Origin: Muribaculaceae bacterium
GTDB taxonomy: Bacteria > Bacteroidota > Bacteroidia > Bacteroidales > Muribaculaceae
Length of the DNA stretch: 64,000 nucleotides
Reading direction: 5' to 3'
NCBI GenBank assembly: GCA_014867205.1
Contig: WGUO01000008.1
Coordinates: 1 to 64,000 of the forward strand
The notes beneath the pieces are model-generated. The model was not told the origin of the DNA and made no database searches. It worked only from the letters and a program-made list of their open reading frames with translations. Shown one piece after another: positions 16,103 to 24,366 of the stretch (position 1 is the first letter of the stretch; each line of letters begins with the position of its first letter). A program made the translations under genes and the position numbers.

Positions 16103-17785
16103 ATGAGCAGAACGATAGAGATATATTGCCGCAACACCGGGCGCTACATGAGCGTCGAGGGGGGCTCGACCCTTGCCGAGATAGCAGCCGGCCTCTGCGC
16201 CGGCACAGGCCTTAGGCCGATATGCGCGCTTGTCAACAACAAGGCCGAGCATCTCGGCTTTCAGGTATTCACGCCCAAGCAGGTGGAGTTTCTCGACCGG
16301 ACGAGCCATGTCGGGCGCGATGTCTATACTCGCTCGCTCTGCATGATACTCTACCGGGCGCTTCACACTCTCGACCCGCGGCTCACCGTGCGCATCGAGC
16401 ACTCGATATCGCGCGGCCTATTCTGCCGCATATTCGACGCGGACATGCACCGCGTGGAGATCACCGGGGACTTTATCGGCACGCTGCTCGCCGAGATGCG
16501 GCGCATCGTTGATGCCGACCTGCCCTTCGAGCGTCACGAGCGCCTGACACGCGACGTCATAGAGATATTCCGCGCCCAGGGCCTCACCGACAAGGTGGAG
16601 CTGCTCGAGACCATCAATGAACTCTACACCTCCTACTACCTGCTCGACGGGCTGGCCGACTCGTTCTACGGCCCGTTGGCCCCCTCGACCGGCTCGATAC
16701 CCGTGTTCGACCTGCGTGCGTGGCATGACGGACTGCTCATGCTCGGCCCCGACCCGGAGGCACCCGACGTGCCGGCGTCTCCCGTGACGCAGCAAAAGAT
16801 GTTCCGCGCCTTCACCGAGCACCTGCAGTTCAACCGCGTGATACGCGTCGCGTCGGTGGGTGAGCTCAACCGCGCCGTGGAGATGCACGAGAGCATAGAC
16901 CTGATCAATGCGGCCGAGGCGATGCACAACAAGCTGATAGGCCGCATATCCGACGAGATACTCGAGCGCAAGAAGGCGGGTGGAGGCTCGATAATACTGA
17001 TAGCCGGGCCGTCGTCGTCGGGCAAGACCACTACCTCTAAGCGCCTGGCCATCCAGCTTATGACAAACCTGATGCGGCCCAAGCTGATCGAGCTCGACAA
17101 CTACTTCGTGAACCGCTGCGACACTCCGCGCGACGCCGACGGCGAATACGACTACGAGTCGCTCTACGCCCTGGACCTGGAGCGGTTCAACGCCGACATC
17201 CGCGCGCTGCTGCGCGGCGAGGAGATAAACCTGCCGACCTACAGTTTCGAGCTCGGATGCCGTGTGGATAAACCCCGCCCTCTGCGCCTCGACCGCAACG
17301 AGGTGCTGATTGTGGAAGGCATACACGGCCTCAACCCGGAGTTGACCGCAGCCGTGCCGCAGGACCAGATATTCAAGATGTACGTCTCGGCGCTGACCAC
17401 ACTCCGCATGGACAACCACAACTGGATAGCGACCTCCGACAACCGCCTGCTGCGCCGCATGGTGCGCGACAACAAGTACCGTGGCACGTCGCCCGAGCAG
17501 ACGATACGCCGATGGCCGAGCGTGCGCCGGGGCGAGGAGAAGTGGATATTCCCGTTCCAGGAGAACGCTGACGCGACGTTCAACTCCTCTCTGCTCTTCG
17601 AGATCGGAGTGATGAAGCCATACGCGGAGCCTCTGCTCCAGTCGGTGCCACATGATGTGCCGGAATACACCACGGCCTACCGTCTGCTGCGTTTCCTGCG
17701 ACATTTCCGGGCCATCCCGGAGGCCGACGTCCCCTCGACATCGCTGCTGCGCGAGTTCCTGGGGGGCTCGTCGTTCCGTTACTGA
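16103..17785 (+). CDS. Nucleoside (uridine-type) kinase with N-terminal tRNA-synthetase-like domains
   Basis: A 560-residue protein, start MSRTIEIYCRNTGRYMSVEGG at 16103; the frame upstream to 16037 lies over the promoter leader. Residues 1-60 resemble a TGS domain, about 60-250 a threonyl/alanyl-tRNA-synthetase editing-like domain, and the P-loop IAGPSSSGKTTTSKRLA at about 300 opens a uridine-kinase-like NTPase with YDYESLYALDLERF and LIVEGIHGLNP. This architecture is a known family in Bacteroidetes and Firmicutes annotated as nucleoside kinase. It likely phosphorylates a nucleoside, possibly ribose-modified, in salvage; the exact substrate is unproven. The gene sits alone upstream of mgtE. 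Confidence 0.86.
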   Translation: MSRTIEIYCRNTGRYMSVEGGSTLAEIAAGLCAGTGLRPICALVNNKAEHLGFQVFTPKQVEFLDRTSHVGRDVYTRSLCMILYRALHTLDPRLTVRIEHSISRGLFCRIFDADMHRVEITGDFIGTLLAEMRRIVDADLPFERHERLTRDVIEIFRAQGLTDKVELLETINELYTSYYLLDGLADSFYGPLAPSTGSIPVFDLRAWHDGLLMLGPDPEAPDVPASPVTQQKMFRAFTEHLQFNRVIRVASVGELNRAVEMHESIDLINAAEAMHNKLIGRISDEILERKKAGGGSIILIAGPSSSGKTTTSKRLAIQLMTNLMRPKLIELDNYFVNRCDTPRDADGEYDYESLYALDLERFNADIRALLRGEEINLPTYSFELGCRVDKPRPLRLDRNEVLIVEGIHGLNPELTAAVPQDQIFKMYVSALTTLRMDNHNWIATSDNRLLRRMVRDNKYRGTSPEQTIRRWPSVRRGEEKWIFPFQENADATFNSSLLFEIGVMKPYAEPLLQSVPHDVPEYTTAYRLLRFLRHFRAIPEADVPSTSLLREFLGGSSFRY

Positions 17786-17856
17786 CCCATCCCAACCCGT
17801 AACCCATGGCGGCCTGCCTCAGGCGTCCGCCAGAACCCCTCTCCGCCACAAAAAGA

Positions 17857-19221
17857 ATGAAAGATTTCACCAACGAAGACATAGAGCGCCTGGTAGCTCT
17901 CATCGACGCCGGCGACAAGGAGGCGATCCTGCCTGAGATCGACGACATGCACCCCGCCGACATCGCCGAGCTCTTCCAGGACCTTAACCTGAAGCAGGCC
18001 GAGTGGTTCTTCGAGCTCATTCCCGACAAGGAGAAGAAGGCCGACGTGCTGATGGAACTCGACGAGGAGGACCGCAAGAAACTTCTCGAGGGGATGGACA
18101 ACGACCAGATCGGCCACTTCATCGACCTGCTCGACACCGACGATGCCGTGGACCTGATCCAGGAACTCGACGAGGAGGACCGCGAGGAGGTCATCCAGAA
18201 CATCGAGGATATGGAGCAGGCCGGCGATATCGTGGACCTGCTGCAATACGACGAGGACACGGCGGGCGGCCTGATGGGCACCGAGCTCATCTCTGTCAAC
18301 GAGAACCTGTCGATGCCCGACTGCCTGCGCGAGATGCGCCACCAGGCCGAGGACCTCGACGACATCTACTACGTCTACGTGGTCGACGACGACAACCGCC
18401 TGAAGGGTGTGCTTCCGCTCAAGAAGATGATCACCCACCCGTCGGTGTCGAAGATAAAGCACGTCATGGAGACCGACCCGGTGTCGGTCAAGGCCGACAT
18501 GCCTATCGAGGAGGTGGCCATCGACTTTGAGAAGTATGACCTTGTGGCGATGCCGGTGGTCGACTCGATCGGACGGCTTGTGGGCCAGATTACGGTCGAC
18601 GACGTGATGGACCAGGTGCGCGAGCAGTCTGAGCGCGACTATCAGCTCGCATCCGGTATCTCGTCAGACATCGACGCAGACGACTCGATATTCGCGCAGA
18701 CCAAGGCCCGGCTGCCCTGGCTGCTTATAGGCATAATCGGAGGCATCGTCAACTCACTGATACTCGGAGGCTTCGAACGTCAGTTGGCAACGGTGACCGC
18801 ACTGGCCTTCTTCATCCCTCTGATAGGAGGCACCGGCGGAAACGTCGGAGTGCAGGCTTCGGCCATAGTGGTGCAGGGTCTGGCCAACGGCCGACTGGAA
18901 CTCTCCGACTTCTGGCACCAGATATGGCGCGGGGTGCGCATCGCGCTTCTCAACGCCATAGTGATATCGGGAGTCGTGTTCGCATACATCGCACTGACAG
19001 AGCCCGGCGACTACGCGCTGGTGATGGCCGTGTCGGTGTCGCTCTTCGCCGTGGTGATATTCGCCACGGTGTTCGGCACGCTCGTGCCGCTGACCCTGGA
19101 GAGGCTGCACGTCAACCCGGCGCTCGCCACCGGCCCCTTCATACAGATCACCAACGACGTGGTGGGCCTGCTCATCTACGTCGGAATGTCAATATGGATG
19201 CTGAGGATATTCCCGAGCTGA
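17857..19221 (+). CDS. mgtE: Magnesium transporter MgtE
   Basis: A 454-residue Mg2+ channel/transporter. The start MKDFTNEDIERLVALIDAGD at 17857 gives the family's normal acidic N-domain; a 17-residue upstream extension (ATG at 17806) is Arg/Pro-rich and unlikely. The order is MgtE_N helical repeats (about 10-130, e.g. DEEDRKKLLEGMDNDQIGHF), a CBS pair (about 135-255) and five membrane helices from about 285, with the pore signature PLIGGTGGNVGVQA near 330. The acidic N-domain/CBS Mg2+ sensor gates the pore. It follows the kinase by 71 nt and ends at a repeat block before mutS. Confidence 0.95.
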   Translation: MKDFTNEDIERLVALIDAGDKEAILPEIDDMHPADIAELFQDLNLKQAEWFFELIPDKEKKADVLMELDEEDRKKLLEGMDNDQIGHFIDLLDTDDAVDLIQELDEEDREEVIQNIEDMEQAGDIVDLLQYDEDTAGGLMGTELISVNENLSMPDCLREMRHQAEDLDDIYYVYVVDDDNRLKGVLPLKKMITHPSVSKIKHVMETDPVSVKADMPIEEVAIDFEKYDLVAMPVVDSIGRLVGQITVDDVMDQVREQSERDYQLASGISSDIDADDSIFAQTKARLPWLLIGIIGGIVNSLILGGFERQLATVTALAFFIPLIGGTGGNVGVQASAIVVQGLANGRLELSDFWHQIWRGVRIALLNAIVISGVVFAYIALTEPGDYALVMAVSVSLFAVVIFATVFGTLVPLTLERLHVNPALATGPFIQITNDVVGLLIYVGMSIWMLRIFPS

Positions 19222-19340
19222 AAGATTAAAGATTAATACAGGGATGATTGTATAAGCCGTATAAGTCATATAAGTCGTATAAGAAGTATACTCTGCCCAC
19301 CTAACACCTAACACCTAACACCTAACACCTTATCACCTAA
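19222..19340. repeat. Composite intergenic repeat: AAAGATTAA, 9-mers, CACCTAA heptamers
   Basis: The gap between mgtE and mutS is almost entirely repeat: AAAGATTAAAGATTAA (19221-19236), four 9-bp units of the type GTATAAGTC (19250-19285), the linker CTCTGCCCAC, then four perfect CACCTAA heptamers (19298-19325) and two degenerate ones ending 5 bp before the mutS ATG. The order 9-mers, C-rich linker, heptamers repeats the arrangement at 7972-8110. Confidence 0.85.
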
Positions 19341-19344
19341 GAAC

Positions 19345-21948
19345 ATGGCCGAGACACCGCTGATGACCCAATACTATGAGATGAAGAAGAAACATCCCGA
19401 CGCAATACTGCTGTTCCGCGTCGGCGACTTCTACGAGACATTCTCTGACGACGCCATAGCCGCCAGCGAGATTCTCGGCATCACCCTGACGCGCCGTGCC
19501 AACGGCAAGGCGGCCTACGTCGAGCTGGCCGGATTTCCCCACCACGCGCTCGACACATACCTGCCGCGACTGGTGCGCGCCGGCAAGCGAGTGGCCATAT
19601 GCGAGCAACTCGAGGACCCGAAACTCACCAAAAAACTCGTGAAGCGCGGCATCACCGAACTCGTCACCCCGGGCGTAAACCTCAACGACAACTCCCTGTC
19701 AGCCCGCGAGAACAACTTCCTGGCCGCCGTCCATGTCAACAAGACACAGGTCGGAGTGGCCTTTCTCGACATATCGACCGGCGAGTTCCTCTGCGCCCAA
19801 GGCTCCGCCCGCGACATTGACAAGCTCATCGGAAACATACGCCCCAAGGAACTGCTGCGCATGTCGGGGATGCGCCAGTGGACCGACGACAACATCGCCT
19901 ACCGCTGCGCCATGTTCGACCTCGACGACTGGGTGTTCACCACCGACGCCGCCGAGCAGCGGCTCACCACCCAGTTCGGCACCAACGGGCTCAAGGGCTT
20001 CGGCGTGGCCCATATACCCGAGGCGGTGATAGCCGCCGGCGCCATACTGCATTACCTCGACCTCACCCACCACACCGACTTAGGACACATCACATCGCTG
20101 GGGCGCATCGACTCCGACCGCTTCGTGGCCCTCGACCGGTTCACCGTGCGCAACCTCGAGCTGACGGAGCCGCTCTCGGCCGACGGCATGTCACTCTACG
20201 ACGTGCTGAACCACACCGCGACCCCGATGGGTGCCCGGCGGCTGCGCCAGTGGATACTCTTCCCGCTGCTCGACCTCGCGGAGATCGCGCGCCGCCACGA
20301 CGTGGTGGAATACTTCTTCCGCGATCCGGACACGCGGTGCCAGACGCTCGAGGCGCTGCGCCGCGTCGGCGACCTGCAGCGGCTCGTGACCAAGGTCGGT
20401 GCCCGGCGCATCTCGCCCCGCGAGTGCGTGGCCCTCAAGAACTCGCTTCTGGCATCGATGGCCCTGCGCCGCACGCTGGCAGAGTCAGACAGCGAGGCAC
20501 TCCGCTCGATAGCCGGCGGCATGGCCGACTGCTCGCCCGTGACCGACACGCTCGAGACCACCCTGCTCCCCGACGCCCCCGCCATCCTGGGCCGCTCGAT
20601 GTCAATCGCCCCCGGCGTCGACGCCGAGCTCGACGAGCTCCGCGGCCTCCACTCAGGCGGCAAGCAGGCCCTGGCCAACATTCAGGCCCGCGAGTCGGAG
20701 GCAACCGGCATCCCCTCGCTCAAGATAGGATTCAACAACGTGTTCGGATACTACATCGAGGTGCGCAATACCCACCGCGACAAGGTGCCCTCCGACTGGA
20801 TACGCAAGCAGACACTCGTCAGCGCCGAGCGATACATCACCCCCGAGCTCAAGGAGTACGAGGAGAAGATCATGGGTGCCGAGGAGAAGATAGCCGCCAT
20901 CGAGGCCCGCATATTCGGGAGCCTTGTCGAGGCGCTGGCCCGGCTGATACGCGACATGCAGACCCATGCGGCAGCCGCCGAATACACCGACTGCCTGCTG
21001 GCCCTGGCCACCGCAGCCGACACTTACAACTATGTGCGCCCCGTCATGAACGACTCGCTTTCCATCCGCATCCGCGAGGGACGCCATCCTGTCATCGAGC
21101 GCCGGCTGCCCCCCGGCGAGCCCTACATCTCCAACTCCGTCAGCCTCGACTGCGACAAGAGCCAGATACTGATGATCACCGGTCCCAACATGTCGGGTAA
21201 GTCTGCGCTGCTGCGCCAGACCGCGCTCATCACGCTCATGGCGCAGATCGGCTCCTTCGTGCCCGCCGAGAGCGCCGAGATAGGCTATGTCGACAAGATA
21301 TTCACACGCGTCGGGGCGTCAGACAACATCTCGTCGGGCGAGTCGACGTTCATGATAGAGATGAACGAGGCGGCCGCCATACTCAACAACATGAGCCCGC
21401 GCTCGCTGATACTCTTCGACGAGCTGGGTCGAGGCACGTCGACCTACGACGGCATCTCGATCGCCTGGGCCATCGTGGAACATATCCACGAGAACCCGCA
21501 CGCGCACCCCAAGACGCTCTTCGCCACCCACTATCACGAGCTCAACGAGATGGAGAAGAGTTTCTCGCGCATCAGGAACTTCAACGTGTCCGTGCGCGAG
21601 ATCAACGGCAAGGTTGTGTTCATGCGCAAGCTCGAGCCGGGAGGGTCGGCCCACAGTTTCGGCATACATGTGGCACGCCTGGCGGGCATGCCGCAGTCGA
21701 TAGTCCGCCGCGCCGACCAGGTGCTCGAGCATCTGGAGAGCACAGCGGCCGGAGCCTCCGACACCTCGTCGCTGGGCTCGCTCGGCACGGCCCGCGAGGG
21801 CTACCAGCTCTCGCTCTTCCAGCTCGACGACCCGCTGCTCTCGCAGATACGCGACCGGCTGCTCAACCTCAATATTGACAACCTCACCCCGCTGCAGTCG
21901 CTCACCGTGCTGCACGACCTACAGTCGCTGCTCACAGGAAAGGCATGA
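19345..21948 (+). CDS. mutS: DNA mismatch repair protein MutS
   Basis: An 867-residue MutS. The mismatch-reading motif is GDFYETF (about residues 28-34, the Phe-x-Glu element). The connector, lever and clamp domains follow, then the ATPase with Walker A ITGPNMSGKSALLRQ at about 611-625, the LFDELGRGTSTYDG Walker B/signature near 690, and ATHYHEL near 730. The C-terminal tail has the helix-turn-helix and dimer region. It recognises mispairs with MutL. The start is fixed by an ATG 5 bp after a heptamer repeat array, so its upstream region is unusual and no clear -7 box is visible there. Confidence 0.97.
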   Translation: MAETPLMTQYYEMKKKHPDAILLFRVGDFYETFSDDAIAASEILGITLTRRANGKAAYVELAGFPHHALDTYLPRLVRAGKRVAICEQLEDPKLTKKLVKRGITELVTPGVNLNDNSLSARENNFLAAVHVNKTQVGVAFLDISTGEFLCAQGSARDIDKLIGNIRPKELLRMSGMRQWTDDNIAYRCAMFDLDDWVFTTDAAEQRLTTQFGTNGLKGFGVAHIPEAVIAAGAILHYLDLTHHTDLGHITSLGRIDSDRFVALDRFTVRNLELTEPLSADGMSLYDVLNHTATPMGARRLRQWILFPLLDLAEIARRHDVVEYFFRDPDTRCQTLEALRRVGDLQRLVTKVGARRISPRECVALKNSLLASMALRRTLAESDSEALRSIAGGMADCSPVTDTLETTLLPDAPAILGRSMSIAPGVDAELDELRGLHSGGKQALANIQARESEATGIPSLKIGFNNVFGYYIEVRNTHRDKVPSDWIRKQTLVSAERYITPELKEYEEKIMGAEEKIAAIEARIFGSLVEALARLIRDMQTHAAAAEYTDCLLALATAADTYNYVRPVMNDSLSIRIREGRHPVIERRLPPGEPYISNSVSLDCDKSQILMITGPNMSGKSALLRQTALITLMAQIGSFVPAESAEIGYVDKIFTRVGASDNISSGESTFMIEMNEAAAILNNMSPRSLILFDELGRGTSTYDGISIAWAIVEHIHENPHAHPKTLFATHYHELNEMEKSFSRIRNFNVSVREINGKVVFMRKLEPGGSAHSFGIHVARLAGMPQSIVRRADQVLEHLESTAAGASDTSSLGSLGTAREGYQLSLFQLDDPLLSQIRDRLLNLNIDNLTPLQSLTVLHDLQSLLTGKA

Positions 21949-21980
21949 CACGGGGTGACCCACATACTTATCAAGCGAAA

Positions 21981-22766
21981 ATGAAAGACCAGACAGTAAT
22001 ATTCCACTCCACAATATTCGGACCGATCCACTCGCGGCGGCTCGGCGTGTCGCTGGGCGTCAACCTGATGCCCGCCGACGGAAAGATATGCTCGTTCGAC
22101 TGCCTCTACTGCGAGGCGGGCTACAACGCCCAGGGGGCCGGAAAGGCGGGACTCCCGACGCGCGCCGACGTGGCCGCCGGACTTGAGGCGAAACTCGCCG
22201 CCATGCACGCCGCCGGCGACCCGCTCGACGTCATCACCTTCTCGGGCAACGGCGAGCCGACGCTCCACCCCGACTTCCCGGGTATAGTCGATGACGTCAT
22301 CGCCCTGCGCGACCGCTACTACCCCGAGGCGAAGATATCGGTGCTGTCCAACTCGACGCGCATCTTCACGCCGGCCGTGGCCGACGCACTGCGCCGCGTC
22401 GACAACAACATACTCAAGCTCGATTCTGCCATCGAGCCGACCATGCGCCTCATAGACCGCCCCAACGACCCGGGCTTTACCGTGGAGCGCGTCGTGGAGG
22501 GTCTTTGCCAGTTCGAGGGGCAGGCTATCATCCAGACCATGATGCTGCGCGGCGAGCACGACGGCAAAAAAATCGACAACACCACCGACACCGAGATCGA
22601 GGCACTCATCGAGGCCTACCGCCGCATCAGGCCACGCGAGGTGATGATATACAGCATCGACCGCTCCACTCCCGAGGAGAAACTGCAGAAAGTCGAGCGC
22701 CCCGAACTCGAGCGCATCGCCGCGCGCATCGCCGCCGCCGGCATCCCCGTCCAACCCTTCTCCTGA
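21981..22766 (+). CDS. Radical SAM protein, COG0731 (TYW1-like) group
   Basis: A 261-residue radical SAM enzyme, start MKDQTVIFHSTIFGPIHSRR. An in-frame ATG at 21945 overlaps the mutS stop and would add 12 residues. The 4Fe-4S motif is CSFDCLYCEAG (Cys-x3-Cys-x2-Cys, about residues 38-48), followed by ITFSGNGEPTLHPDF (the GGE-type SAM motif) and LSNSTR. The group is related to the wyosine synthase TYW1 family but is widespread in bacteria with no settled role. The short spacing to mutS and to the carboxypeptidase downstream (11 nt) suggests one transcript. Confidence 0.85.
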   Translation: MKDQTVIFHSTIFGPIHSRRLGVSLGVNLMPADGKICSFDCLYCEAGYNAQGAGKAGLPTRADVAAGLEAKLAAMHAAGDPLDVITFSGNGEPTLHPDFPGIVDDVIALRDRYYPEAKISVLSNSTRIFTPAVADALRRVDNNILKLDSAIEPTMRLIDRPNDPGFTVERVVEGLCQFEGQAIIQTMMLRGEHDGKKIDNTTDTEIEALIEAYRRIRPREVMIYSIDRSTPEEKLQKVERPELERIAARIAAAGIPVQPFS

Positions 22767-22777
22767 CCCGACCAAGC

Positions 22778-23698
22778 ATGATTATACCCGACAACCTGAC
22801 GCCCGGCGACAGTGTGGCCATCGTGTCGCCGGCCAGCATCGTCAACCCCGACTACATCGACGGGGCAGCCCGCTTCCTCAAGTCCGAGGGACTGCGTCCC
22901 GTCGTCATGCCCCACGCCAAGGGACCGGCCTCCGGCTCCTATGCCGCCACCGACGCCGACCGCCTCGCCGACCTGCTCGACGCCTGGCGCGAACCGACGG
23001 TACGCGCCATACTCTGCTCGCGCGGCGGCTATGGCTGCAACCACCTGCTGCCACTCATACCGCTCGATATCGTGAGCGGTGATCCGAAGTGGCTCATCGG
23101 GTTCTCCGACATCTCGGCGCTTCACGCCCTGTCGCTCCGCGCCGGCGTCGTGTCGATGCACGCCCCCATGGCCAAGCACCTTACCCTCCTCCCCTCCGAC
23201 CACTACTGCACGCGCGCCATAATGCGCATGCTCACCGAGGGACTCCCCGTGGAATACATCGTGCCGGGGCATCCGCTCAACCGGCCCGGCGAGGCCGAAG
23301 GGATGCTCGTCGGCGGCAATCTGGCCGTAATCAACGGCTTAGGAGCGACACAGTTTGACCCCGCGGCGCGCGCCACAGAGCAGCCCGTCATACTCTTTAT
23401 AGAGGATATCTCCGAGGCGATCTATGCCGTTGAGCGTATGCTGATACGACTGCGGCTCGCCGGTCAGCTCGACCGCGTTGCCGGACTAATCGTCGGCGCC
23501 TTCACCGAATACCGTGCAGACCGCAACCATCCCGACATGGAGACGATGATCTCGCGGCTGTTGGGCGACGTGCCCTTCCCGGTGGCCTACGGATTCCCCG
23601 CCGGGCACACCGACGACAATCTGCCGCTGGCACTTGGGGCGCACGTCCGGCTCGCCATAAGCCCCGAGACCACCATACTGACCATCGACGCCGAGTGA
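22778..23698 (+). CDS. Muramoyltetrapeptide LD-carboxypeptidase (S66 family)
   Basis: A 306-residue cytoplasmic LD-carboxypeptidase (LdcA type), start MIIPDNLTPGDSVAIVSPAS at 22778. Motifs: ILCSRGGYGCNHLLP (about 70-84), the nucleophile Ser in LIGFSDISALHAL (about 107), the Glu of ILFIEDISEAIYAVERML (about 210), and the His of PAGHTDDNLPLALG near 275, giving the Ser-Glu-His triad of peptidase family S66. It trims the terminal D-Ala of recycled murein tetrapeptides. The ATG is 11 nt after the radical SAM stop, and the next gene starts 3 nt after its stop. Confidence 0.92.
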   Translation: MIIPDNLTPGDSVAIVSPASIVNPDYIDGAARFLKSEGLRPVVMPHAKGPASGSYAATDADRLADLLDAWREPTVRAILCSRGGYGCNHLLPLIPLDIVSGDPKWLIGFSDISALHALSLRAGVVSMHAPMAKHLTLLPSDHYCTRAIMRMLTEGLPVEYIVPGHPLNRPGEAEGMLVGGNLAVINGLGATQFDPAARATEQPVILFIEDISEAIYAVERMLIRLRLAGQLDRVAGLIVGAFTEYRADRNHPDMETMISRLLGDVPFPVAYGFPAGHTDDNLPLALGAHVRLAISPETTILTIDAE

Positions 23699-23701
23699 AC
23701 C

Positions 23702-24283
23702 ATGAGAGTCATCACCTTAGACGATAAGGCGTTCAGCCGGGCATGCGCCGACCTAAGCGCGCAGGTGCTGGAGTCGGGCTACCGTTACGACCTGCTCGTC
23801 GGCATAGCCACCGGGGGCGCGATAGTGGCACGCGAGATGCCGGCGCCGCTGCGGGTCGAGGTGCGCCGTCAGCGCCCCACGACCCGCGCCAAGCAGCGAC
23901 TCGCCGGGCGACTGCTTCGGCATATGCCGCGCCCGCTGAGCGACCGGCTGCGCGTGGCCGAGAGCCGCCTCTACGCCCTTATGTCGCGCCACTACCAGAC
24001 TGCGGTGCCGGAGGTGACACTCGACGAGAAGACCCTGGAGACACTCGGCGCACTTACAGGACGCGACAGAAAGCCGCGAATACTGATAGTCGACGACGCC
24101 GTCGACTCCGGGGCAACGATGCTCGGCGTGCTCCGCGCCGTGGCCGCGGCCGCCCCCGCGGCCGAGATACGCACCGCCGCCATAACCCAGACGCGCGACA
24201 ACCCGCTCATCCGGCCCGACTACCTGCATTTTGCCGAGCGCGTGCTTGTGAGGTTCCCTTGGTCGGCCGACATGCAAAAATGA
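23702..24283 (+). CDS. Phosphoribosyltransferase-domain protein
   Basis: A 193-residue protein with the PRTase signature ILIVDDAVDSGATMLGVLRAV at about 126-146 (PRPP-binding loop) and an upstream VGIATGGAIVAREM strand-loop. A basic insertion with RRQRPTTRAKQRLAGRLLRHM (about 55-80) separates them. Type I PRTases bind PRPP and a base; the acceptor is not evident, and it does not look like a close match to hpt, apt, upp or pyrE. It lies 3 nt after the LD-carboxypeptidase gene in what seems one operon with the radical SAM gene. The function could also be regulatory. Confidence 0.75.
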   Translation: MRVITLDDKAFSRACADLSAQVLESGYRYDLLVGIATGGAIVAREMPAPLRVEVRRQRPTTRAKQRLAGRLLRHMPRPLSDRLRVAESRLYALMSRHYQTAVPEVTLDEKTLETLGALTGRDRKPRILIVDDAVDSGATMLGVLRAVAAAAPAAEIRTAAITQTRDNPLIRPDYLHFAERVLVRFPWSADMQK

Positions 24284-24366
24284 GTTCTGTGCCACAATTT
24301 TGGCCTATAGGCACGCGTTATAACATTTAAGCAAAATTAGCAAGAACCAACCGCATCAAAAAAGAC

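Noticed and set aside
19250..19340. Repeat array before mutS as a phase-variation switch of MutS
   Set aside because: The units lie upstream of the ATG and do not alter the frame. An effect on expression is possible, but nothing in the sequence shows a switch, so it is listed only as part of the repeat family.
19878..21200. 440-codon second frame inside mutS
   Set aside because: Arg/His/Pro-rich shadow of GC-rich coding sequence. mutS itself is unambiguous here. The same applies to the long minus-strand frames at 11499-12944, 16418-17704 and 57485-58390.
22505..22777. Arg/His-rich extension before the LD-carboxypeptidase
   Set aside because: This is the off-frame reading of the radical SAM gene. 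MIIPDNLTPGD at 22778 matches the LdcA start.
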